The position numbers and the translations under genes are program-made. DNA of 64,000 nucleotides from contig NZ_CP025116.1 in NCBI RefSeq assembly GCF_002831625.1, positions 2,409,501 through 2,473,500 on the forward strand, read 5' to 3'. Each line of letters starts with the position of its first letter. The first letter of the stretch is position 1. This document shows, one piece after another, positions 18,599-27,176 of the stretch. A model generated the notes under the pieces. That model had not been told where the DNA came from. It saw only the letters and a program-made list of their open reading frames with translations, and made no database searches. The DNA comes from Nonlabens sp. MB-3u-79 (lineage in GTDB: Bacteria; Bacteroidota; Bacteroidia; Flavobacteriales; Flavobacteriaceae).

Positions 18599-19393
18599 AT
18601 GATAAAGAATTTAATTTTTTTACTAGTGGCTTTTGGTGGTCTCGCTTTCGCGAAAGCGCAAGAAACACCAACACCTAAACCTGTTTCAAAGGACTCGATA
18701 GTAAAGTCAGTAGAGCAATATTTCTATGTAGACGGCGACTCATTGAGTGCCATAGAACTGGATAAGGTACTTTTGATACAAGACTTAAACTTTGACAGCA
18801 GGTACGAACGCATTCGTTATTTAATCTTAAAACGTAAGGTGGAAAAAGTATGGCCTTATGCAAAACTGGCGGCCGAACGTTTAACCGTACTCGATAAACG
18901 ACTGGCTTCTTTAGAAACTACCAACCAAAAGAAGAAATATTCTAAGATGGTTGAGGACTATATCGAAGACGAATTCAAAGAAAAACTTAAAAAATTTTCC
19001 AAATCTGAAGGACAAATACTCATTAAGCTCATTCACCGGCAGACTGGAAACACAGCTTATGACTTATTAAAGCGCTTAAGAAGTGGATGGAGTGCTTTCT
19101 GGTTTGATAAAACAGCCAGCGTTTTTGATATGTCTCTAAAAGAAGAGTACCGACCAGAAACCGTTGTGGATGATTTTTACGTGGAAGACATTCTTCTCAA
19201 CAGCATTATTGATGACAAGTTAGAAGATCAAAAACCAGCTATTGAGTTTGATTATTTTGCTGCTCGAGCCCATTGGAAAACGTATGAAAAAGAACTTCCA
19301 GCAAATTATGACAGCATCCAACTCGCTGCAAGAGCAAAACGCATACAGGAATACAACGAGAAAAAAGCACGTAAAGCCAAGCGTAAAAATTAA
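18599..19393 (+). CDS. DUF4294-domain secreted protein
   Basis: 264 residues from the chosen start MIKNLIFLLVAFGG, which gives a proper signal peptide ending AFAKA-QE. A longer frame from 18530 would put odd aromatic sequence before it and start ahead of the promoter. The conserved part (about 50-200: QDLNFDSRYERIRYLILKRKVEKVWPYAKLAAERL and later IKLIHRQTGNTAYDLLKRLRSGWSAFWFD) fits DUF4294, found in Bacteroidota and of unknown function. The C-terminus is very basic (KKARKAKRKN). The palindrome copy at 18643-18658 forms the end of the signal peptide. Confidence 0.88.
   Translation: MIKNLIFLLVAFGGLAFAKAQETPTPKPVSKDSIVKSVEQYFYVDGDSLSAIELDKVLLIQDLNFDSRYERIRYLILKRKVEKVWPYAKLAAERLTVLDKRLASLETTNQKKKYSKMVEDYIEDEFKEKLKKFSKSEGQILIKLIHRQTGNTAYDLLKRLRSGWSAFWFDKTASVFDMSLKEEYRPETVVDDFYVEDILLNSIIDDKLEDQKPAIEFDYFAARAHWKTYEKELPANYDSIQLAARAKRIQEYNEKKARKAKRKN
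18643..18658. repeat. Dispersed palindrome CGCTTTCGCGAAAGCG, copy 5
   Basis: Perfect 16-bp copy encoding AFAKA at the signal peptidase site of the DUF4294 protein. Confidence 0.9.
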
Positions 19394-19835
19394 TTTTTTT
19401 CCAGTTTCTAGAGTTAAGATGTTCTAGGTACTCCATACCTGCAGCAGCTTCAAAAGGACCATTAGAATACATGAGAAACGGTATAATAGAAAATGTCTAT
19501 AGTGAGTTTTTTAATTATTTAAAATAATGTTAATCAATTATTTATATGGTTTAAGTAAACAAATAATTGACGTCTTTAAATAGACTTAAACGTTCTTATT
19601 TTATCCTTCCATCAGTACACAGCACACCCTGTAATTACATTAAAATCTGTTTAAATTGTTGTACGATGGATTAGAAATTAGTGTTCCTGCTTGCGATTTG
19701 ATCAATTCATACAACTTTTATGTACAGCTGAAATAAGGAGTTCTAAAAAAGTAAATATTTTTACTGTTGCGCTTTCTTAATCTTATAGCAGCCCTTACAT
19801 TTGTTATTTAAAATAATTCTAAATAATAAATTATA
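19394..19835. other. 442-bp intergenic region
   Basis: I see no gene. A -7-like TACATTTG lies at 19796-19803, 32 bp before the next start codon, and could be its promoter, but no TTG sits at the right distance. Confidence 0.4.
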
Positions 19836-20345
19836 ATGGGTAGAAAAACTTCTCAAAAAATGCGCGAGTTGCACAGGTATCTGGGCTTTTTCCTTGCAGG
19901 TATCATGGCTGTTTATGCGATTAGTGGTATTGCTTTAATCTTTAGAGATACAGACTTATTAAAGCAAGAGGTCAGCATTGAACAAATAGTACAACCACAA
20001 CTGTCCATAAGCGAAATTGGCCCAGCGCTTAAAATAAAGAAACTGGAAGTAGACAGAAATGAGGCTGGGACTTACTATTTTGAAAATGGCACCTATAACA
20101 GTCTTACCGGAGAGGCGCAATTCACTAAAATGGAATTGCCTTACCTATTAGATAAGCTCACTCACTTCCATAAAGCAAAAACAGGGCAGCCCTTGTTCTT
20201 TTTAAACATCTTCTTTGGTGTGGGTTTGCTATTCTTTGTCATATCGGCATTCTGGATGTTTATGCCTGGCACAAAAATTTTTCAAAAAGGAATCCTTTTT
20301 ACTGCTGCTGGATTGATCTTAACATTGATCTTGCTATTTGTGTAG
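19836..20345 (+). CDS. PepSY-like membrane protein
   Basis: 169 residues. A first helix (about 15-36, RYLGFFLAGIMAVYAISGIALIF) resembles the first membrane segment of PepSY-associated/PiuB proteins. A polar domain of about 80 residues (40-115) follows, then two helices (about 122-143 and 150-168). PiuB-type proteins occur with iron-siderophore reduction, but the gene is shorter than those and has no iron-uptake neighbour. It may be a reduced relative. A shared terminator separates it from the desaturase gene on the other strand. Confidence 0.65.
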   Translation: MGRKTSQKMRELHRYLGFFLAGIMAVYAISGIALIFRDTDLLKQEVSIEQIVQPQLSISEIGPALKIKKLEVDRNEAGTYYFENGTYNSLTGEAQFTKMELPYLLDKLTHFHKAKTGQPLFFLNIFFGVGLLFFVISAFWMFMPGTKIFQKGILFTAAGLILTLILLFV

Positions 20346-20377
20346 TTGTTACTGCTCAACTAGATTTCATTGTAAAT

Positions 20378-20424
20378 AAAAAAATCCTCCAAATAGACAC
20401 TTGATCTATTTGGAGGATTTTTTT
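20378..20424. terminator. Strong bidirectional terminator between convergent genes
   Basis: A 20-bp perfect stem (20378-20397 with 20405-20424), 7-nt loop, with A run and T run on opposite sides. It ends both the PepSY-like gene (+) and the desaturase gene (-). Confidence 0.88.
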
Positions 20425-20440
20425 CTAAAACCTAGTGATA

Positions 20441-21169
20441 TCAAGCCCTTTTAAGCTGTATGATACCTACAGCGTTCAGTAATCTAATAATAAGGTAGGT
20501 GATGTCTATTTCGTACCATTTCACACCAAAGTTGGCGCGATTAGCGTATTTGTGGTGGTTGTTGTGATAACCTTCTCCCATCATTAAGAAATCAAATCTA
20601 AACAAGTTCTTACTGGTATTTTTCATTTGGTAATTCACATAACCATAGATATGACCGAACCAGTTGATGATTACCCCATGAATAGGAGCCATCATAAGGG
20701 TGACTGGTAATAATATCCATTGCCACCAAGCGGTTACGAAGAAAGCAAAGAACAATACATACAACGTAATCCATAAAAGTCTAGAGAAACGGGAGCTAGC
20801 AAATTTGTCAAAAGCTTTCCATTGAGGTACATTTTTAGTAAAACGTGGCTCTACTGCTATGCGATCTAGATTAATGTCTTGATAGATGGTTTTAGTTTTC
20901 CACATCATAGCAAACATATTGTCATCAAATTTTGGGGAATGTGGATCTTTTTCTGTGTCGGTAAAAGCGTGATGCATTCTATGCATGATGCCGTAACCGT
21001 AGGCACTGAGATAACTAGAACCTTGGAAGATCCATGTGAGTACAAAAGTAATGCGTTCCATTGTTTTAGACATCGTAAACACTTGGTGCGCTGCATAACG
21101 ATGTAAAAAGAAGGATTGAAAGAAGAGTCCACCGTACCAAAGTGCTACAACTAAAAGTATAACAGCCAT
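20441..21169 (-). CDS. Acyl-CoA desaturase (membrane fatty acid desaturase)
   Basis: 242 residues with the three histidine boxes of the diiron membrane desaturases: HRYAAH at 23-28, HRMHH at 63-67 and HNNHH near 205. Several hydrophobic segments lie between them. The layout is that of delta-9-type acyl-CoA/acyl-lipid desaturases, which insert a cis double bond into fatty acyl chains using O2 and electrons. Position specificity is not certain. The Crp/Fnr-type regulator gene lies 55 bp upstream on the same strand and could control it (inference). Confidence 0.9.
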   Translation of the reverse strand: MAVILLVVALWYGGLFFQSFFLHRYAAHQVFTMSKTMERITFVLTWIFQGSSYLSAYGYGIMHRMHHAFTDTEKDPHSPKFDDNMFAMMWKTKTIYQDINLDRIAVEPRFTKNVPQWKAFDKFASSRFSRLLWITLYVLFFAFFVTAWWQWILLPVTLMMAPIHGVIINWFGHIYGYVNYQMKNTSKNLFRFDFLMMGEGYHNNHHKYANRANFGVKWYEIDITYLIIRLLNAVGIIQLKRA

Positions 21170-21183
21170 AAGTCTTTTTTTTA

Positions 21184-21191
21184 CAAAGGTA
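21184..21191 (-). promoter_or_regulatory. Candidate -7 element for the desaturase gene
   Basis: On the - strand this reads TACCTTTG, 14 bp before the ATG. No clear TTG is found at -33, so only half of the promoter is supported. Confidence 0.4.
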
Positions 21192-21224
21192 GGAGCAGTA
21201 CAGGTGTAAAACTATGAACCTAGA

Positions 21225-21797
21225 TCAAGAAATTCGCTTTCTGATTCGGCTCAATGCTTGTGCGGTAACCCCTATATAAGAGCTGATATATTTCAACGGC
21301 ATGACACGTATCAATTGAGGTCTTTCTTTAAATAACTTCACGTACCTCTCTTCAGCATTGAGATTCAAGAGATTCTGTTCGCGTTTAGATTTTATTAGAA
21401 AAAGGCGCTCTGCAGTTAATCGGCCTATAAGATTCCCGATTTGTGTCTTTTTGTATACTTCTTGTAGGTCGTCATAAGTAATGCTGAGCAAACTGGTTTT
21501 AGTCAGCGTTTGTAATTGATACAACGAAGGCTGTCTGGTTAAAAAAGAGTCGTAGGCACTTATGAACTGGTTTTCAAAACTAAAGCCAAAAGTGATGTCT
21601 TTTTCATCGTCCTCTTTAGGGATAAACAAGCGTACGATACCAGATTCTATAAATGAGATTTGATTTTCTACCTCACCTAATTTTAAAAAAACTTCTTTTT
21701 TAGGAATCACTCGTTGGGTTAATTTTGAGGTAAAGAATTCCCAGTCTTCCTTAGAGATGAGAGCAATACTTTCTAAATATTCTTTAATTTGTTCCAT
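21225..21797 (-). CDS. Crp/Fnr-family transcriptional regulator
   Basis: 190 residues: a cyclic-nucleotide-binding-like beta roll (about 15-115, containing FLKLGEVENQISFIESGIVRLF), a long dimer helix, and a C-terminal winged HTH (about 145-190) whose end MPLKYISSYIGVTAQALSRIRKRI is typical of Bacteroidota Crp-like proteins. No Cys cluster for an iron-sulfur centre is seen, so it is not a classical FNR. The ligand is unknown. It lies directly upstream of the desaturase gene on the same strand. Confidence 0.88.
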   Translation of the reverse strand: MEQIKEYLESIALISKEDWEFFTSKLTQRVIPKKEVFLKLGEVENQISFIESGIVRLFIPKEDDEKDITFGFSFENQFISAYDSFLTRQPSLYQLQTLTKTSLLSITYDDLQEVYKKTQIGNLIGRLTAERLFLIKSKREQNLLNLNAEERYVKLFKERPQLIRVMPLKYISSYIGVTAQALSRIRKRIS

Positions 21798-21823
21798 TGA
21801 GGTCGAGCCTACTGATTCCGTTT

Positions 21824-21831
21824 CAAAGATA
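21824..21831 (-). promoter_or_regulatory. Candidate -7 element for the Crp/Fnr gene
   Basis: Reads TATCTTTG on the - strand, 26 bp before the ATG, matching TAnnTTTG. No TTG at the expected distance. Confidence 0.4.
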
Positions 21832-22038
21832 GGTGCATAGAAATGAATTCATAGAACGCAGCTTCCTAATTAAAAGGTAATTTATTTATAAAACATAGCG
21901 CACGAACCTATTTGATGGAGGATTGAAATGTTCGGTAGAATAGAGAAGAGATACTAATAAAGACCGTCTCAACCTTTACTTGTTTTTTAGCTACACATAA
22001 GGATGCCATCCAGTGAATCGCTTGTCTATTGCATCATT

Positions 22039-22344
22039 TTATCCCTGCAACGCCATAGTTGCTTTACAATTAGGACAAATAATTTTATTGCCCTTCATTA
22101 AATCTTGAGTAAGAAACGGGATCGCAGTTCCACAATCAGGACAAGGGATGCTGGAGGTTTTTCCCTTTTTAATTTTAGTAAACTTCTTGAATAAATCCAT
22201 TTTCTCTTGATCCATGTCTGTTTTTTCTGTCATTCCTATTTTTACATCACAGTTGGAACAGCTAAAGCTTTTCCCTTTTAGAAATTCTTCTGTGTTTATA
22301 GAAATCAGCGTTTGGCAATTGGGGCAAGGGATGTTATCAGACAT
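22039..22344 (-). CDS. Small protein with two zinc ribbons
   Basis: 101 residues from the chosen start MSDNIPCPNCQ. An upstream ATG at 22392 precedes the promoter element and adds sequence with no domain. Two CxxC pairs form each ribbon: CPNC (7-10) with CSNC, then CPDC with CPNC. Such tandem treble-clef/zinc-ribbon proteins bind zinc and often nucleic acid or protein partners, but nothing more specific can be said. No membrane segment is present in the chosen form. Confidence 0.7.
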   Translation of the reverse strand: MSDNIPCPNCQTLISINTEEFLKGKSFSCSNCDVKIGMTEKTDMDQEKMDLFKKFTKIKKGKTSSIPCPDCGTAIPFLTQDLMKGNKIICPNCKATMALQG

Positions 22345-22370
22345 TGGAGTGGTGTGGATGAAATGCATCA

Positions 22371-22378
22371 CAAATATA
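22371..22378 (-). promoter_or_regulatory. Candidate -7 element for the zinc-ribbon gene
   Basis: Reads TATATTTG on the - strand, 26 bp before the ATG at 22344. It supports that start over the one at 22392. Confidence 0.45.
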
Positions 22379-22503
22379 AGCTGAAGCACCACTCCTAAAA
22401 CAGAATAATAATAAAGTCCTGATAGGTTGTTCTACAGATGTATTATTTTTATCCTTGCTAGTACCAAGTGCTTTTAGCGGATTTACCACATCATAAAAAA
22501 CAA

Positions 22504-23529
22504 ATGACCATGACCATCATCAACATTCAACCATTAGGATTTCCATGGAAAACACAAGATCCTTTTTTGTTCTGTGCCTATCATCGAGATTTATATCCAG
22601 CTGGGGATAAGCATTTAGGAATTCCTGATGTTCAAAAAGCGGGTAGGAATATAGGTCAGGATTTTATGATCAAAGATGGTTTTAGAATGTACCACGGTAG
22701 TCACGTCCCTGGTTTCCCATACCATCCGCACCGCGGATTTGAAACCATTACCATTAATAAAGAAGGAATTGTAGATCATTCGGACTCTTTGGGTGGTGCA
22801 GGTCGTTTTGGCGCTGGAGATGTGCAATGGATGACCGCTGGAAAAGGCATTTTACACAGTGAGATGTTTCCGATGTTGCACGATCATAAGGAAAATACGC
22901 TAGAAATATTTCAGGTATGGCTCAATCTACCAAAAGTGAGTAAAATGGTGCCGCCGCATTTTAAAATGTTGTGGAATGAAGAAGTGCCTGTGATTCATCA
23001 AAAAGATCAAAACGGTCGTTCTACCGCAGTAGATCTTATTGCTGGAAATTTAAACGAAGTTCATTCCTTGGATCCGACGCCAGATTCTTGGGCAGCAAAT
23101 GCCGATAATGAAGTGCTGGTTGCTACTATAAAAATGGAAGCTGGTGCTACTTATATATTACCAAAAGCCCAAAGCAGTGAAGCTAAAAGGAATCTCTATT
23201 TCTATAGAGGTACGCAACTAGAAATAGCAGGTAAAACAGTAGCTGAAAATCATTCTATTGAGGTTGTTGCAACTGAAGATTTAGAGATCAAAAATATTGG
23301 AGCAGATGCTTTTCTTCTCGTTTTACAAGGCAAGCCTATTAAGGAGCCCGTGGCACAACACGGACCATTTGTGATGAACACACAGGAAGAAATTAGGGAA
23401 GCCTTTGCAGACTACCAAGAAACCCAGTTCGGTGGCTGGCCGTGGCCAGAACAAGAGCAAGTTCACGAGCGCAATAAAGGCAGGTTTGCTTTGCACAGTG
23501 ATGGCAGAGTGGAAGAGAAAGGGATATGA
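22504..23529 (+). CDS. Pirin-family bicupin protein
   Basis: 341 residues from ATG 22504 (a second ATG is at 22510). The first cupin holds the metal site in FPYHPHRGFETIT (His74, His76) plus HSE later, as in pirins. The second cupin carries the pirin C-terminal pattern PIKEPVAQHGPFVMN. Some pirins act as quercetin 2,3-dioxygenases and others as redox-sensing regulators; which applies here is unknown. It is cytoplasmic, alone on its strand, with no flavonoid or stress genes next to it. Confidence 0.88.
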   Translation: MTMTIINIQPLGFPWKTQDPFLFCAYHRDLYPAGDKHLGIPDVQKAGRNIGQDFMIKDGFRMYHGSHVPGFPYHPHRGFETITINKEGIVDHSDSLGGAGRFGAGDVQWMTAGKGILHSEMFPMLHDHKENTLEIFQVWLNLPKVSKMVPPHFKMLWNEEVPVIHQKDQNGRSTAVDLIAGNLNEVHSLDPTPDSWAANADNEVLVATIKMEAGATYILPKAQSSEAKRNLYFYRGTQLEIAGKTVAENHSIEVVATEDLEIKNIGADAFLLVLQGKPIKEPVAQHGPFVMNTQEEIREAFADYQETQFGGWPWPEQEQVHERNKGRFALHSDGRVEEKGI

Positions 23530-23851
23530 ATTCTTAATAATGATTAACGCCCAATGAATACCGATTTTCAATTGGTCAATTCTAAAGTATTGTTTGGAGG
23601 CTTAGCGCAATGCCTAGTTGAATACTAAATGGATCTCGTTGAGCAGGTAGCATATTTGAGTGCAGGCAAGGTCAATACCTATGAGTGTGATTCGATCTGT
23701 TATTATAAACACAGGTTTATGACTGTTGCTCCAACGGGCATCTTCATTATGAAAAGCTACATGAGTAAGAAGTTAGGGAAGTTCTGAAAGACTTGGTGGA
23801 GCACTAAAGATATTTCAACCTAGCATTTCACAATCCTTTTCCAATCAAACT
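23530..23851. other. 322-bp intergenic region with one short frame
   Basis: Only the 52-codon frame at 23629-23787 (listed separately) stands out. No terminator or RNA structure is convincing. Confidence 0.4.
23629..23787 (+). CDS. Possible small protein (52 aa)
   Basis: An ATG-initiated frame reads MDLVEQVAYLSAGKVNTYEC, continues with a Tyr/Cys-rich middle and ends MKSYMSKKLGKF. Composition looks protein-like and it fills a gap between a + strand and a - strand gene. I recognise no family. It could be a real small protein, a gene remnant or chance. Confidence 0.3.
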   Translation: MDLVEQVAYLSAGKVNTYECDSICYYKHRFMTVAPTGIFIMKSYMSKKLGKF

Positions 23852-24751
23852 CTACGAATACAATATCAAAAACACACCGATCATTATTCCAGCTAGGGGG
23901 ATTAGTTTTTTGCGTTTATTTTTCTCTTTAAAGAGCAAACCGCCTAGAACTACCGCAATGATGATCTGGCTTCTTTTTATAGCACTGAGCAGCATGATTA
24001 AGGCTTCTGGATCTTGTAGGGCTTTAAAATAGAAATAATCGGCGGTTTGTAATAGGATGCCGACTGCTGGAATGGACCACCGGAATTTAAAATCCCTGCG
24101 TTTTTGAGCGTACGGAAACCAAGTAATAGAAAGGATCAATATTAAAATCAAAATCGTGTACAAACAAAACCAAAATTGCAAGGTCTGTGGGTTGAGTAGT
24201 AAGGTCTGAACTAAAAACTTATCGTACAAACCACTGGAAGCACCTAAAAAGGTAGCGGCGATAATTGCAAAAATCCATTTGTTACTTTTAAAATGAATGC
24301 CTTCTTTTTTGCCGATTTTAGAATACAGCAGCACCGACAATATGATCATAAAAAACCCCATCCATTGATAGGTGTTAGGAGCCTCATTATAAATAAAAAT
24401 GGCTCCAATAAAGGTGAAAAATGGCCCAGCAGATCTTATAGGAGTAACAATAGTCAGCGGTAAATGCTTTAATGCTTGATAAGCCAGTATCCAAGAAGCC
24501 GCCATAATCATGGATTTGATAAAAATAAACCCGTGTGTAGACCAAGAAATAGGTTCTATATAAAAGCCTATTTCTTTAGTGGTTGTCGGATAAAAAACAG
24601 ATCCCAAATAAAAAGGCAGAATCACCAAGAAACCCGCTATCAAGGTGCCTAACAGGACAGGGAACACCTCGTTGCCTTGTACAGCATGCTTCTTACATAA
24701 GTTGTGTAATCCTAAAAATAAAGCTGCCAAAAGGCCTAAATACATCCACAT
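23852..24751 (-). CDS. DMT/EamA-family transporter
   Basis: 299 residues with ten predicted membrane helices arranged as two five-helix EamA repeats (about 1-140 and 155-299). The second repeat includes ATFLGASSGLYDKFLV and ends LIPLAGIMIGVFLILY. Members export or import metabolites such as amino acids, nucleotide sugars or drugs. The substrate cannot be read from sequence and no pathway genes are adjacent. Confidence 0.88.
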   Translation of the reverse strand: MWMYLGLLAALFLGLHNLCKKHAVQGNEVFPVLLGTLIAGFLVILPFYLGSVFYPTTTKEIGFYIEPISWSTHGFIFIKSMIMAASWILAYQALKHLPLTIVTPIRSAGPFFTFIGAIFIYNEAPNTYQWMGFFMIILSVLLYSKIGKKEGIHFKSNKWIFAIIAATFLGASSGLYDKFLVQTLLLNPQTLQFWFCLYTILILILILSITWFPYAQKRRDFKFRWSIPAVGILLQTADYFYFKALQDPEALIMLLSAIKRSQIIIAVVLGGLLFKEKNKRKKLIPLAGIMIGVFLILYS

Positions 24752-25123
24752 GCCGCGAAGATAGTTTTTTGGTCAGATGAAGCAAGCTTTTGAGTTTAGA
24801 TAGGTTTTGTTGATTGCCTATGTTACTGACATAACAAAGAATCAAAATACCGGAATACGATAACTGTTGTCCTGGTATTGTTTTTATCTTTTCAGTTTGT
24901 ATACACAACTTTATATTTTTAAGATGAGGTAAAGCAGACAACAACTTATATTTGCGAGCGCATTAACAACGTTTGTTAAGCAGTCAAATCTTCTCATTAC
25001 ACTTTTGTAGTTGAGATTTATAATATTGTATATTACCCAAATCTGTTCGTATTACTATGCTTTGTTAACGAATGGCTTTATTAAACTCCAACATAGCTTT
25101 AATCAAGTACCAAAATTTAATAA
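24752..25123. other. Divergent intergenic region before rimK
   Basis: About 370 bp, with no gene seen. TAGCTTTA at 25094-25101 is a near match to the -7 element for the rimK gene. Confidence 0.4.
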
Positions 25124-25996
25124 ATGAAATTTGCAATCTTATCAGCCAGTCCAAATCTCTATTCTACTAAAAGAATTATCGAGGCAGGTAAAAAGAAAGG
25201 TCATGAAATGATCATTATAGATCACACCAAATGTGATCTTGTTATTGAAAAAAAGAAACCCATTGTTATTTATAAAGACGAAGAGATACGAGACCTTGAT
25301 GGAGTTATCCCTCGTATAGGTGCTTCGGTAACCTTTTTTGGTACCGCTGTGGTGCGACAGTTTGAAATGATGAAAATATTCACCGCTACAGAGTCACAAG
25401 CCTTAGTGCGTTCTAGAGATAAGTTGAGAAGTCTTCAAATATTAGCTCGTGCAGGTCTTGATTTACCAAAAACGGTATTTAGTAATTACTCTAAAAACGT
25501 AAGTAATGTAGTTGAGAAGGTAGGTGGCGCCCCCTTAGTTATTAAATTGTTAGAAGGAACTCAGGGGTTAGGTGTAGTCTTAGCAGATAATAAAAACTCA
25601 GCAGAGTCTATCCTAGAAGCTTTTAACGGTTTACAAGCCCGTGTGATTGTACAAGAATTTATTAAAGAGGCAAAAGGTGCCGACATACGTGCTTTTATAG
25701 TTGATGGTGTAGTAGTAGGAGCGATGAAAAGACAAGGAAAGGAAGGAGAGTTCAGGTCTAATTTACACAGAGGTGGAACAGCAGATATTATTGAATTAAC
25801 TGACGAAGAAGAAAATGCGGCTTTAAAAGCAGCTAAAGTAATGGGATTAGGTATTGCAGGTGTAGATATGTTGCAGTCGGCAAGAGGTCCTTTAATTTTA
25901 GAAGTAAACTCTTCTCCTGGGCTAGAAGGTATTGAGACAGCAACAGGTAAAGACATAGCTTCCCAAATCATCAAATATGTAGAGAGAAATGCCTAA
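25124..25996 (+). CDS. rimK: RimK-family ATP-grasp alpha-L-glutamate ligase
   Basis: 290 residues with the RimK layout: preATP domain (about 1-95) ending ATESQALVRSRDKLRSLQILARAGL, then the ATP-grasp domain with GGAPLVIKLLEGTQGLGV, AKGADIRAFIVDG, GEFRSNLHRGG and LEVNSSPGLEGIE. RimK ligates glutamates to the C-terminus of ribosomal protein S6 in E. coli; relatives act on other acceptors. The stop overlaps the next gene by 8 bp, so the two are cotranscribed and coupled. No rimB-type protease is present in the window. Confidence 0.92.
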   Translation: MKFAILSASPNLYSTKRIIEAGKKKGHEMIIIDHTKCDLVIEKKKPIVIYKDEEIRDLDGVIPRIGASVTFFGTAVVRQFEMMKIFTATESQALVRSRDKLRSLQILARAGLDLPKTVFSNYSKNVSNVVEKVGGAPLVIKLLEGTQGLGVVLADNKNSAESILEAFNGLQARVIVQEFIKEAKGADIRAFIVDGVVVGAMKRQGKEGEFRSNLHRGGTADIIELTDEEENAALKAAKVMGLGIAGVDMLQSARGPLILEVNSSPGLEGIETATGKDIASQIIKYVERNA

Positions 25997-26957
25997 CAGT
26001 AGTAATATCGAAGTTTTAGGAAAAGTTATTTCAGAAGGGAAAGGAATTCAGATCAATCTCGACATTGCTAAACTTCATACGCGTACAAAAATAGAAGTCC
26101 CTATCATTATTGAGAGGGCAAAAGAACCTGGTCCAACTATTTTAATTACTGGAGGAATCCATGGTGACGAAATTAACGGAGTAGAAATTGTGAGACAACT
26201 GGTCGCTAATGGGTATCACAAGCCTCAAAAAGGCATGGTGATTTGTATTCCAGTAGTTAATATTTTTGGATTTTTAAATCAAACCCGTCAGTTTCCCGAT
26301 GGTAGGGATTTAAACCGTGTTTTCCCTGGTTCTAAAAGAGGTTCTCTAGCCAGTATATTTGCTTATCACTTGATGAAAGAAATTGTCCCGCTGGCCGATT
26401 ACTGTTTAGACTTTCATACGGGTGGTGCTGATCGTTTTAATGCCCCTCAAATACGAATTAATGAAGGAGACGAAGAAAGCTTAGAGTTAGCTAAAATCTT
26501 TGGAGCTCCGTTTATTATGAAATCTAAACGCAGAGAAAAATCGTATAGAGATTCTGTCATCAAACTAGGAAAAAAAGTTCTTTTATTTGAAGGTGGGAAA
26601 TCTTTAGATATAGACAAATCAGTAACTAAAGTAGGTGTCAAAGGAGCTTTGAATTTGATGCATCATTTAGGGGTTAGGGACTTTTCAAAAGAACTGGCTT
26701 CCAAGGCAAAAGTTAGTGAGCCTATTGTTGTAGCAAGTTCTAAATGGATCAGAGCTAGTTATTCTGGCATGTTTCGCAGTAATGCAGTGTTGGGAAGGTT
26801 ATATAACAAAGGGGATAAGCTAGGTAGTATTTCAGATCCTTTCGGCTTTTTTGAAAAAGACGTCAAAGCTCCTATAAAAGGCTATGTCTTTTGTATCAAT
26901 AAAGCACCTATTGTCAATAAAGGGGATGCCGTTATCAATATGTCTGTAGAAAAGTAG
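25989..26957 (+). CDS. Succinylglutamate desuccinylase/aspartoacylase-family deacylase
   Basis: 322 residues of the zinc carboxypeptidase-like AstE/ASPA fold. His58 and Glu61 in GGIHGDEING, and His143 in LDFHTGG, are the zinc ligands; DGRDLNRVFPGS carries substrate-binding Arg and Asn. A late beta domain (about 235-322) follows. Overlap with rimK implies that the enzyme acts on something glutamylated, perhaps reversing or trimming the RimK product. That is inference from the gene pair. Confidence 0.88.
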   Translation: MPNSSNIEVLGKVISEGKGIQINLDIAKLHTRTKIEVPIIIERAKEPGPTILITGGIHGDEINGVEIVRQLVANGYHKPQKGMVICIPVVNIFGFLNQTRQFPDGRDLNRVFPGSKRGSLASIFAYHLMKEIVPLADYCLDFHTGGADRFNAPQIRINEGDEESLELAKIFGAPFIMKSKRREKSYRDSVIKLGKKVLLFEGGKSLDIDKSVTKVGVKGALNLMHHLGVRDFSKELASKAKVSEPIVVASSKWIRASYSGMFRSNAVLGRLYNKGDKLGSISDPFGFFEKDVKAPIKGYVFCINKAPIVNKGDAVINMSVEK

Positions 26958-27125
26958 GGGCGTACTTATAAGAGTTGCTCTATATATATTGAAGAGAAGA
27001 TCTAATTTTTTGTCCTTGGCACTAGAACTCTTTTGGCTTATTCCCGCATGTAGTTTTTTGGATAACAAGTAGCATATCTGATGCCAACTAATTCTTAGAG
27101 TGTTATGTGCTGTTTTTTTTTGCCT

Positions 27126-27141
27126 CGCTTTCGCGAAAGCG
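27126..27141. repeat. Dispersed palindrome CGCTTTCGCGAAAGCG, copy 6
   Basis: Perfect 16-bp copy between the convergent deacylase and MscS-like genes. A poly-T tract lies just before it on the + strand, not after, so it is not a standard + strand terminator. Confidence 0.9.
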
Positions 27142-27176
27142 GAAGTAGTATAAACATTCTTAACAATAGCAATAGG

